Origin: Psilocybe azurescens
Taxonomy: Eukaryota > Basidiomycota > Agaricomycetes > Agaricales > Agrocybaceae
Assembly: GCA_023853785.1 (NCBI GenBank)
Contig: JAJIRX010000852.1
Location: forward strand, 1-64,000
DNA: 64,000 nucleotides
Reading direction: 5' to 3'
Below, piece after piece: positions 51,106-61,825 of this stretch; position 1 is the stretch's first letter; each line of letters begins with the position of its first letter. The translations under genes and the position numbers were made by a program. Under the pieces are notes generated by a model. That model was not told the origin of the DNA. It saw only the letters and a program-made list of their open reading frames with translations, and did no database searches.

Positions 51106-52890
51106 GATAGCCCAGCCTAGCAGTCCGAAGGGGTTCAAGGTATTACAGGGAGACGCCGTTTATTGGCCCCACATACTTTATATTCATTACAAGTGGAAGT
51201 TCTCACAGATCCCTGTGCCGTCTTTGACAATCCAACAAGAAGCAAGGAGTGAATTGTTTTCTACCGATGGGAATAACGACACCCTTGGTTAATTGATCAT
51301 GATGACCCCGATGTTCGGTATTATCGAGGGAAAGTCAAAGCAGCTGCTCTGCCCTTTACGCAGAAGGTAGAGAGATAACTCAGCCAAAGCTGGTAAGTAA
51401 GTTGAGTCTTGACGAGTAATCAACGAAAGAGCTGGTTTGCTATTCAGTCTGGATCCCATCGGTAAACGGATGATTCGTCAACACGTAAGATGTGTCTTGA
51501 GTTGTTTGCGGTACATATGTATATCGGTATGTTTGAACATCCCCTTTCGCACTGTGCTCGAGGAACGTTTAAAGTAGGCTATCAGAAAACACGGTCAAAA
51601 GACTCACGAAGTCAAGCAAAGTCTAGACAGAATCTGACTAACAAACTCACTGGATGCCAGTGGATATTGGTGGACCGGACCGAAGAGTCTGTTTGGCCCC
51701 CGCATGACCGCGTCACTATGTGGCTCTAACTTGTGCTACTTAGCTTGTGCTTCTTTGCTATCGTATTCCGGTTGTCCCCATGCATTCACGCAGATTCACG
51801 CCCATACTTATAGATACTTATCTATATGGACGTCTATGTGATCACATTGGCGAATTGTTTCTTGACTATCACTGCCAAGAACTGCTGCCGTCACTTCTTT
51901 GTTTTGTCCCTCCAAGAGCGATACCTAGTATATGAAAGAGATCTATTGTTTTGCACTAAGATTACCTCTCCATCCCATGTAGCGAAGCGAGACGCGGCTT
52001 GTCACCTATATATTATCGAGACGTCCCCATTTCGTATGTACAAATTTGTTCTGTTCCTCTTATGTGCGAACACCAAAGTTCCTATATTGGGACCATAAAA
52101 TCTCCACCCAACCAACCAATTGGGATCTTTCTCTTTTGTCTCTACAGTGCTTTAGCCGTCCAAATTTTCAAAGTGTGTTCGTGGACATTCAACAAGCTGC
52201 CGTAGCGTTAGTGAGGCGCGGGCTTGTACTTCATAATTTTTACAGCCCGGCTCTGTCTCTGAATGGCTCTATGTAATTTTTTCGAACCTGCGCATCTTGA
52301 GAGCAAAGCGGTACCTTAAATGATCTCCTGTCCTTGGGACTCAGACAATTCGAACGGTAAAGTGGTCGTAGGTACTATGGATACTGCTTTCTTCGCGTCG
52401 GAAATTTAATCTGTCCTTTTCTCTCTTAGCCAATGATGGACAACAGAAACGTGTCAATACCATCCTTTGCATCAGAAATTTAAAGGACGCAATCAGTACT
52501 TGCCCCACACTTCTGTCAAATTGCTTGATCTTGATTCTTACTCTCAGCGGCCCATGATGGCACACACATTTGCCGGAAATGGATGGAAATCTTTGATGAC
52601 AGTGAAAAGTCCGGACATGACTTAATTTCTTACATGTCCTTAGCGAATTATTGACCAGTCCTGAGTCGAGCTCAACCGCAGACGATGTACGTCCTTTCTT
52701 GTGTCGGTCTCTTGAATCTGGACGCACATGTTTGTGGCATTCTTACGAGTACTTTGACCCAGGCACCCAGTAACCGGCATGCACACTACTCCCACGAACC
52801 CCAAATCAACTCACGGGTCAAAGGTAACTATAGCTGTTGTGGACACATTCCAAAAAAGAAGCTAATGCCAAATCAGATGAGACGCTATGG
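51106..52890. other. 1.8-kb intergenic between divergent P450s
   Basis: Largest empty stretch of the oxidative cluster. ORFs of 60-128 codons (for example 52341-52727 minus) show no domain. The region likely carries both upstream control regions. Confidence 0.5.
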
Positions 52891-52899
52891 TTTATAAAG
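52891..52899 (+). promoter_or_regulatory. TATA-like box of third P450
   Basis: TTTATAAAG, 34-42 bp before the ATG at 52933. A short leader would follow. Confidence 0.4.
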
Positions 52900-52932
52900 C
52901 CCATCTCACGCGATGTTCCCCTCGTAACTGCA

Positions 52933-55151
52933 ATGGCCCTCATGGACCTATTGTCGCTGTCTCCTCAGCAAGCCCAAGGGGGAGCCCTTCTACTCGCCAT
53001 AAGCATCTGTTGTTGGGCTTACTTGCGAACACATCGCTCTAATCTGCCATACCCACCTGGACCGCCTCCGAAGAGCCTCCTGGCAGGCAACTTGACCGAC
53101 CTTCCACCAAAAAGGGCATGGGAGACCTATAACAAATGGTCAGAGACATACAACAGTAAGCACAACCCGAAAAGTCAGCTTGACTATACCCACTCATCGC
53201 ACCCATTAGGTGATATCATTCATTTCCGAGTATTTGGGCAACATATGGTCGTCTTGAAAACTCTTGACCTGGCGAGGGAACTGCTGGAAAAACGTTCTAC
53301 CGTGTATTCGGACAGGCCGTACAATGCCATGATTGATCTGTAAGCTCCCGCCCTCGCAGGTATCTGCCTTTTGAAGGGTGTTAATGTAATGGTTGCTCAG
53401 CATGGAATGGGACATTGCGGTCGGATTCAAGCCTTATGGACCTGAATGGCGACACCATAGACGACTCTTCCAACAAGCATTCAGGACAGGCGAACCAACA
53501 CTTAGATATAGAGCCATTCAAACCGATAAAGTTAACGACTTCCTGCACTCCCTCCTCGAGGATCCTGATGAATTCAGACACCATTGCAAAGCGTAAGTGC
53601 TATCTAGGATCTTGTTCGGGTATTCCATGTACATTGATCTTACTCAGGCTATCTGCTGCCGTCATCATGCGCGTGATATACGGCTACGACTCGGCGCCGA
53701 AAGAAGACTACTTTGTTGATCTTTCGGAAGCGGCAATGGTCAAGATGTGTGATTCGTGGGTTGCCCCTGGGGCAATGGTGGTGAATACTCTTCCTATTCT
53801 TCGTCACCTTCCCAGCTGGTTCCCTGGCGCTACTTTTAAAAAAATACGCCATTGAGGGCCAGGAGTTAACTAGGAAAATTCGGGATGTCCCCTTCGCGTT
53901 TGTTACCAAAAGCATTGTGAGTACAATTGCAAAGTTCGTTGTCAACAAGCTCAGCCTAAACAATGTTTTCAGGCCGCAGGCACAGCGAAACATTCTGTAG
54001 TATCTGATATGATTGCAAACAACGAAGACCAGGAGACTATCAAGGCTGTCGCTGCAACAGGATATGGAGGTTTGTGTTTCTGTGTACGTGTACGTCTGTT
54101 ATAAGATTATTGACAAGACACTACTCAAGCTGGCGCCGACACGGTGAAGAAATTTATCAGTACCCATTTCTCACATTTCAGTTCGCTCATCGGTTACTTT
54201 GCCGCAGACTATGGCCACCTTGGCATGGTTCTTCTATGCTATGATTCTTCATCCCGAGGTACAAAAGAAGGCTCAGGAGGAACTCGATAAGGTTGTTGGA
54301 AACGGCCGACTTCCTACCTACGAAGACCGCGATTCCCTGCCATACATTGACGCCGTTGTCAAAGAAGTTCTCCGCTGGAGGCCCATAGTACCTCTGGGTT
54401 TGCTACATGCCACCTCTTTTGACGATATCTACGATGGTTATTTCATTCCTAAAGGTGCGAATTCGTAATCTCGCAAATTTTGTCATAACATCGTTCAATT
54501 GAATTACCATATTTGCTAGGCACTATCGTAATGGCCAATATTTGGTGCGATTTCCCTAGCCCTACTGATATTTACCATCTAATATTCGGAAATAACAGGG
54601 CAATTGCTAACGACAAGAACATCTACGAGAAACCAGAGATCTTCAACCCGGATCGCTATTTTGACAATGATGGAAAGTTAACGACGGAGGGCATTCATTC
54701 AGAAGTTTGGTCTTTCGGTTTCGGTAGACGGTGCGTTGAATTTGGGATCGGCATCATTCTCTTCTTACTTTTTTATTACACGACGTCCAGCATTTGCCCA
54801 GGTCGCCAGTTGGCACTCGACACGGTAAGACAAGTTCAATTTGTCCATCGGTGAATGTAACAGGGTGCTTAATATTCCTATTTTCGAACCAGGTGTGGCT
54901 ATCTATAGCTACTGTACTATCCACCTTCGATATCCTAAAGAAAAAGGACGCCAACGGGAATGTCATTCCTATCGATGAAGACATTGAGGTTGCGGATGGG
55001 CTTGTGAGGTATGCGTTTGATTGACTTGCAGCAAGATGTCTTGATTAACTTTGCTTTCCAATGCAGCCATGCCGCCGATTTCGCATGCGCAGTGACACCC
55101 AGATCCAACGCAGCTAGGCGGGTGATCACAGAGGCAGGCGGGAGTTCGTAG
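52933..55151 (+). CDS. cytochrome P450 (third of three)
   Basis: Membrane haem monooxygenase, paralogue of the first P450. MALMDLLSLSPQQAQGGALL leads to the anchor and LPYPPGPPPKSLLAGNLTD. Then GDIIHFRVFGQHMVVLKT, VYSDRPYNAMIDL, WDIAVGFKPYGPEWRHHRRL, ILRHLPSWFPGATFKK, I-helix AGADT|TMATLAWFFYAM, K-helix AVVKEVLRWRPIVPLGLLH, NPDRYFDNDGKL and haem loop SFGFGRR|ICPGRQLALDT, split by an intron. It ends FACAVTPRSNAARRVITEAG with stop TAG 55149-55151. The run of seven A at 53838-53844 interrupts KK/YAIEGQELTRK; six A restore the frame. The I-helix has TTM where most P450s have TTS or TSS. It lies convergent to the epoxide hydrolase with about 150 bp between stops. Confidence 0.92.
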
Positions 55152-55303
55152 TCACGTTTACCCGACAGCGACATGAAAGCAAGGAATGGAAGGTGTATAG
55201 TTTGTAGATCAATTGTAAGTCGCAAATATATAATTGTACAGACACGGATATCGCATCGCAGTGCTATATACATTATTTATACAACTTCGCGGTTGGGCAC
55301 GAA

Positions 55304-56927
55304 TCATGCGTATCCATTCTTTCCAGGAACGACACCAAACGCAGGTCCACCTCGGCCAAACATCTTTCGCAAGTCCTCAGCCAGTTCTTGTGGCTTCTCA
55401 TGAGATGCAAAGTGACCTCCACTTTTATGCTGGGATTCGAAAACTAAGTTGGATGCCTTGAGCCATCTGAAGCAAGTCAGGTTTAGTCAGATTAAAGATA
55501 ATATAGTAAACAAGTACCTGCGAGGAGGCACAATAATCTCTTTCGGGAAGTACGAGTGGCCCATAGGTATTGTTGTAGGTTGGGGTTTTGGATTACTGAG
55601 CAATCCTGGGTTCGCTTTGACAACCTCATGATATATTCTCAAAGAAGCCGCAGGACCGGCTCGAGAGAACCAGTAAATTGAAATCCACGTTAATACTGGA
55701 TATATTTTCAGTCATCCGAATAGACATATCGTACGGCAGAGTGAGAAATTACCTTCGTCATCATCCCAGGGATACTCATCAGTCCATACGACAAGTTTCT
55801 CGTATATCCAACCGAGCAGACCAACTGGAGAATCTGCCAACCCGTACCCAAGGGTCTGCGGTTGAGTTGATTGCTCCTGGAAATATCCACTGGATTTCTG
55901 AAAATACCACTGTCCTCTCTCCAGACCCTTCTTTTCTTCTGCAGTGTAACTAAAAGCAAATGCGAAAGGAAGAGCAAGGGTCTGCGAAAGGGGTGCGGAG
56001 CTGGTGCTCTGATTGCAATGTAAGAATTGGTAACAGGGTTCAAGGTCATTATGCTACCTACAGGGGGAAGATTCGTGTGCCACGCTTTACTATGGCTGGG
56101 GCCATACAATTGAGCCAATTTACGAGTAATCTATCATGTTTTGATCACTGGTCAGATACTGCAAATTTTGAAAGAGTGGAGTTTTAAACGAACGAAAAAC
56201 CCCAATCCCCTCCTTGAGTAACTGTGCAAATGAAAGAATAAATAGATTATAAGAACGTTAGGTGAAAAAGTCGACAAGTTATGCAGCGAACCGTATTCAT
56301 TGTATCCCAGGGCTAGCATTAACTTATTGCCAACCTGACGTTCAATTATCTCGTAAGAAGGTAGAAAAATAGAGATGGTTGTGATGTTTACCTCTGCAAA
56401 TTGTGCAAGTTCAAATCCTTTTTCTTCGGAGCCTCAGAAAATCCGAAACCTGGGAGACTAAAGGTAACAACATGAAAGCTAGGTTGCTCCGAAGATCCTT
56501 TGAGAAGCAAAGGCAATATCTTGCGTATTTCATAGAAACTCCCTGGCCCTGATAATAATAACAAATTAGCCAAACTTTTGTCCAGATAAATCGGTGATTT
56601 TCACTCACAACCGTGAACAAATAGGAGAGGGATGGCATTGACTACTTCGCTTTTCTTATGGATGTAATGGATGTTCAATTTTCCGAAACCGTCCACCTCG
56701 ACGTCTCGCGTGAATTGAGGTAACTCTTCATTGAGTTGTGCTTCATGTTTTCTCCAGTCATAACCATCTTGCCATCGAGCTACCAGGCGTCGGATGTCGG
56801 CCAATGGTGCACCATAATCCCAACCAGCATCATCTAATTCGTCTGGGAAGACAGCCATTGCCAGCTTTTGACGAAGTCGGCTGATTTGCTCATCTGAAAT
56901 AGCAATTTTGAATGGTGTCTCTGCCAT
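55304..56927 (-). CDS. microsomal-type epoxide hydrolase
   Basis: Alpha/beta-hydrolase that opens epoxides to diols, a common partner of P450s. The start MAETPFKIAISDEQISRLRQ opens the N-terminal EHN domain (ELDDAGWDYGAPLADIRRLV). Next are the oxyanion HGWPGSFYEIRK (Trp codon split by an intron), FSLPGFGFSEAP, VGNKLMLALGYNEY, and VTQGGDWG with the nucleophile Asp. The cap includes GLERGQWYFQKSSGYFQEQ and DSPVGLLGWIYEK, and the catalytic His lies in GGHFASHEKPQELAEDLRKM. Stop at 55304. At the A5 run 56195-56199 (T5 in the gene) one base is missing before the GTTCGT donor, judged against the tandem copy. Otherwise complete, about 400 residues. Confidence 0.9.
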
Positions 56928-57760
56928 GAGAGGCTTCAGAAAGATGGATTTACTAGCTGGGGAGATCGATATTTATCTGAAATGGGTGAGACTTTGGCGA
57001 GTGCCTATTAAGTGATTCCATACTGGATGTGCATATTTCTAGAGTGGCCTATTTGATAGAAGTAATAGAGTAGTTTCCCATCCTTGGGTACCGAAGCACG
57101 ATTTTCTTGGAGTTCTGTACAGAAAAACAGACTACCATGAGAAGAAAACAAGCACGTACAGAACAATTCATCAGCAGTGCTGATCAGGTGGGAAGACGAA
57201 GTTCCATTGACATTAGGAATTGACTAAAGTATCTTACGACAGTGTCGTTAGAATGGCGTAGATTTCCTCCAAATTGTGCTACAAAAAGATTAGAATTGCC
57301 AAGAGCATGCAAAATATTATACGAGTCTGCAGCAAGATATTTGGGATTGTTAGCGCTGACAACATACCTCTGGCACTGTGCAATATGTTCAGCTGAGACG
57401 GCCAATTGAAGAGAATATCACGAAGTGATAGATGGGGTGTACCAGGTACGGAGATGTACCTGTATGGAACAGATACGCTCCTGTACCTACCATACGGTCC
57501 CATTGACCGTAGATTCTCTCGATATGATTCACAATACATAGCAGAGAAAAACAAAACTATTTTGATTCTTTGGCAAACTTTCGGGCGGCACGCCGACAAC
57601 TAACGGCTGGATATGGTGAACGGTCGTTCGTTTGAAGTAAGACTTGTGCCTAAATAACAGACATGCACCATTCGACTAGAATCATCGTTGAACAGAACAA
57701 GGATGATGGGAGTTCAAGAATGAGGACTGGAGGACGACAACCCCGGTGTTTGGGAACGAA
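56928..57760. other. spacer between the two hydrolase copies
   Basis: Upstream region of the epoxide hydrolase, then unassigned sequence. A small perfect inverted repeat CAGGTAC GGAGAT GTACCTG lies at about 57445-57464. An ORF at 57279-57599 (minus) is unrecognised. Confidence 0.45.
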
Positions 57761-58810
57761 TTGCTCCTAGTTCATGCATATCCGTTTTTTCTGGAACCAC
57801 ACCAAATGCAGGTCCGCCTCGGCCAAACATCTTTCGCAGGTCTTCAACCAGTTCTTGTGGCTTCTCATGAGCTGCGAAGTGACCTCCTTCTTTATGTTTT
57901 GATTCGAAAACTAAGTTGGATGCCTTGTGCCATCTGAATCAAGTCTGGGATTTAAGCGAATTAAAGATAGTATTAAGTGTCGCACCTGCGTGGAAGCACG
58001 ACAACCTCCTTCGGGAAATATGAGTGGCCCATAGGTGTAGTTGTAGGTTCTGACTTTGGATTATTGAGCAATCTTGGATTCGCTTTGACAACCTCATAAT
58101 ATATTCGCAAAGAAGCCGCAGGACCAGCTCGAGAGAACCAGTAAATTGAAATCCACGTTAGCACTGGATAACATTTTCAGTCACCCGAACAGGCAAACAA
58201 TAAATTGACCAAACTTACCTTCATCATCGTCCCAGGGATACTCATCAGTCCATGCCACAAGTTTCTCATATATCCATGCGAGCAGACCAACTGGAGAATC
58301 AGCTAAACCGTACCCAAGAGTCTGCGGTTGAGTTGATTGTTCCTGGAGGTATCCACTGGATCTCTGTTGATACCACTGAGATCTCTCTAAGCCCTTCTTT
58401 TCTTCTGCAGTGTAACTGAAAAGCAGATGCGAAAAGAAGAGTAGAGGCCTGCGAGTGGGATGCGGAGGTGGTGCCCTGGGTGCCAGGTTGCCGTCTGTAA
58501 GAATTGGTAACGGGGTGCATAAGCATGTTACTTACAAAGGAGTATTCGTGTGCCACGCTTTGCTATGCCTGGGACCGTACAATTGAGCTAATTTACGAGT
58601 AATCTGTCAATGCTTAGGTCAGAATCTGCAGGCGTCGAAGGGGTGGAAATATTAACGAACAAGAGATCCCCAGTCTCCTCCTTGAGTGACTGAAAAGGGG
58701 AAGAAAAAAGGATTATGAGAATATTAGGCTAAAACGTCGATAACCTATGCAGCGAACTGTATTCGTTATATCCTAGGGCTAGCATTAACTTATTGCCAAC
58801 CTTTGCGAGT
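57760..58810 (-). pseudogene. 5'-deleted tandem copy of the epoxide hydrolase
   Basis: Matches the complete gene's exons from VGNKLMLALGYNEY onward. It keeps the nucleophile motif VTQGGDWGSL, ITRKLAQLYGP, the cap GLERSQWYQQRSSGYLQEQ, DSPVGLLAWIYEK and the catalytic-His segment [19 protein letters not shown]. The tail is longer and altered ([16 protein letters not shown] and beyond). The EHN domain, oxyanion motif and start codon are missing. The copy resumes matching the other gene's upstream DNA right after the exon boundary (near 58803), so about 620 bp was deleted. Unlike the complete copy, its GGDWG exon meets the donor in frame. Probably inactive, unless spliced to an unseen new first exon. 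Confidence 0.8.
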
Positions 58811-59392
58811 TGGGGGGATCGATATTTATTCGAATAGAAATGCCTATTAAGCGACTCTAGGGCATGCTTAATGTGTCGACCTTCTTAACAGAAGTGTAGG
58901 AGCTCGGAAAGCACCGGTGGCGGCGGCGCAGACCTTCCAATGTGTCTTTGACTTTTCAAATGAATTGTCAACTTTTTGTGCTGTAGCGACCAAATTTGGC
59001 GCTTGTCCAAACTTCATATCACACATATCCATCCTTTGTCTAGAATATCGCACTCAACAGTAGACTGTATTCGAAGGGGTTTAAAAATTGGGTATTTCCC
59101 TAGGAATGTCGTTGTGAACAGAACTTCAAGGGTGATAGTCATTCAGGACAACTGGTGGTGTGTAAGGTATGTAAGGGCTTGTATGACGTCTCGCGCGTGC
59201 CCGGTAAACGCCTGATGCCGAGACCGGGTAGGTTTTTAATGGCAATGCTGCCGACAGCCGATCGCGACCCCATATCGCTTGTAGTTGCACCGACGCCAAC
59301 AACGGTTCACGGCCATGTCAAACATTTCTCCAGCATTCTTATCATCCTTCCTACCACAGTCCTGAATATCACGACAATATCTACTCGTCACG
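58811..59392. other. duplicated upstream DNA, then spacer
   Basis: The first about 60 bp (GATCGATATTTAT ... GCCTATTAAG) repeats the upstream flank of the complete hydrolase near 56965-57012, showing the duplication extended past the gene. The rest holds no supported gene and must include the promoter of the FAD gene. Confidence 0.6.
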
Positions 59393-61725
59393 ATGAAAGT
59401 CGCCGTAGTGGGGTCTGGTGTCTCTGGTTTGGGGGCTACCTGGGTAAGTGCATGCTCTAGGGTAGTCAAGATAAATAGAATCTAACAGAGACCGTAGCTC
59501 TTGAACGAGTATAGTGACCATGAAGTTCACTTATATGAATCGGACTATCGACCCGGCGGGCACGCGAACACTGTGCACTATCTACCGAAAGGGAAGGTAT
59601 GGGGCGAGGGTGTCGATGTCGATACGTACGTTGTTCTTGTTGAGACATCGATGCATTTGGAGAACTGACGGCTTGCTCTTTCAGTGGTTTTGTAAGCCCT
59701 TTCACTCTCAAGCTACCCTTGTCTCATGTATGCACGCCAGATTGTGTTCAACCCTTCTACATACCCAAACTTTTTACGTTTCCTTCAACTTTATCCTCCC
59801 AGCAAAGAGACGCGACATAATCTTCTGCCATCCTGGATTCATCATAAAGAGAAAGCAGCGGCGAACACAGGAGAAGAGCAAGGCATCCGAATTCTCCCCA
59901 CCGAAATGACTTTCAGCATATCTAGAGACGGCGGTGTCTTTGAATGGGCGGGTAAAAACCTTGCGACTGTATTTTGTCAGGCCCGACGTTTGGTCGACCC
60001 ACAAATGTGGAGAATGATCTATGATGTATTACGCTTCAATGTCTGTTCCCGGAGAATGTTGCTCAAGGCGCCAGATTCTCAAAGAAGAGAAATCTCAATT
60101 GGAGAATATCTGCAAACTGAGGGATATTCAGCGGCGTTTCGGAACAACTATCTTATTGTCCGTTCTCTCATTTCTTGGTCACAAACATTCATCGGGGCTA
60201 AAAAAAATCTGTAGCCAATGACTGCGGCAATCTGGAGCACCCCTCCAAACAGCTGCTTCCTCGATTTTCCCGCTCGTACCTTGGTATTTTCAGCCTTGCC
60301 TGTACAGCCAATTACCTGCTAACGGCCATGTCAGATTCAATTTCTTTACAATCATCACTTGCTTCCAAATCACAGGAAAACCTTCTTGGTTGACAATAAA
60401 AGGTGGCAGGTTCGTCCTTTTTAGTTGAGCGATCGCGAACTGCTATCATTAATTGTTTCTGCACTGCTCTAGTCATAACTATGTGAATAAGATTTTGGCA
60501 AAGCTTCCGCAAGAACAGTTGCATTTATCCTCTCCAGTCGATTCAGTGAAAAATATCGAATATCAAGATAGTCGCAATCCTCAAGTCGTCCTAACAACGA
60601 AGTCTGGGCAAGAAACAACATATGATCATGTCATTCTCGCCTGCCATTCAGATACAGTGCTAGAAATACTCCGCAATGGCGGAATAACAGATGAAGAAGA
60701 GCGTATTTTGAGCCAGTTTGAATGGAATCGTAACGAAGCAATTTTGCACTCCGACGTGAAGGTCTGTACACTCCTCTTTCATTTCTGAGGTTGACAATAT
60801 CTCATGCCAACATTAGTTAATGCCTAGAAATAGAAAAGCATGGTCATGTTGGAATTACCTGTCATTCACGAAAGCAGTCCCTGCGGACACGCGTTCTGAT
60901 GATCGTAATGGCACTTCAGATTCGGACGAAAATCTTTACTTGCAAAAGGAAACGACTTTGGGAGAGTCTAGGGTGGAAATCAATGAGGTTTCTTTGTTCG
61001 TAAATTTCATTTATTTATCAAGATGTTCTCTCATCCCAGGCTCTTTACAGGACATGTCAGTAACTATGTTAGACAGCTAGCAGATGTTAGCCCTTGCTGA
61101 TATTTAGGGAATAGACGGCATGAATGACCTCCAGCATCTTCCAGAGTCGCGTTATGGGCCTATTCTTGTGACCTTGAACCCGCCTTTTGAACCAGATGAA
61201 GACAAGATTGCGGGTAGATGGAAGTACGACCATCCAGTCTTGGATACAAAGGTGTGGTTCCTCTTCTATCGCGCTGACACTACATTTATCTGACACGACC
61301 ACACCGATGTCTAGGCTGTACGAGCCCAAAATGAGATGTACAAGATCCAAAACACCCGGTCGATATCCTATGCGGGTGCCTACCTCAAATACGGCTTCCA
61401 CGAGGATGGCTTCACCTCTGGACTATTAGCGGCCTGCTCGATCGATGATGACCAGAAAAGCTTGCCTTCCGCCATGGCGTTCACATCGACGCTGAGTAGC
61501 ATGTCAATCCCTATTCGCAGATTGACCGTCCGCCCGCCATTCGACATCCAACACGCTGATCATCATGTCCAATTGAGTCGTCAGGGATCAGGCAGTACTT
61601 TCTATGAACGAGCCGGCTGGGTGTTTGACTGGTTCGAACAATCAGGCATTAGGCAGCTGGTGGGGTTGATTGGAACTATCATGTTGACGATACTTGGATG
61701 GCTACTCGGAATTAGAAACGTTTGA
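59393..61725 (+). CDS. FAD-dependent oxidoreductase (amine-oxidase-like), membrane-anchored
   Basis: Flavoprotein of the NAD/FAD-binding amine-oxidase-like group (COG2907 type); substrate unknown. MKVAVVGSGVSGLGATW holds the dinucleotide-binding GxGxxG, then HEVHLYESDYRPGGHANTVH, where Glu binds ribose. Later: FNPSTYPNFLRFLQLY, EMTFSISRDGGVFEW, PMTAAIWSTPPNSCFLDFPA, ITGKPSWLTIKGGS, NYVNKILAKL, VILACHSDTVLEIL, RNEAILHSDVK, AWSCWNYLS and SYAGAYLKYGFHEDGF (C-terminal FAD contact). A C-terminal hydrophobic helix LVGLIGTIMLTILGWLLGI anchors it. Stop at 61725. At CC 60365-60366 one base too many shifts NHHLL against QITGKPSW. It may oxidise a product of the neighbouring P450/hydrolase genes, by context only. 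Confidence 0.82.
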
Positions 61726-61825
61726 GAATCAATCCATCATCCACTCGCAAGGACGATACGATATATCCTTATAAATTCGAATCTTCATATTGAAGATATG
61801 TACAACAGCCATCCTGATCACAAAT

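Noticed and set aside
52385..52570. Apparent repeated AGAAATTTAA and GATGGNACA motifs, possible direct repeat
   Set aside because: Matches are short and their spacing differs; not convincing as an element.
57279..57599. 106-codon minus ORF between hydrolase copies
   Set aside because: No domain, no clear codon bias; contains small palindromes rather than protein-like blocks.
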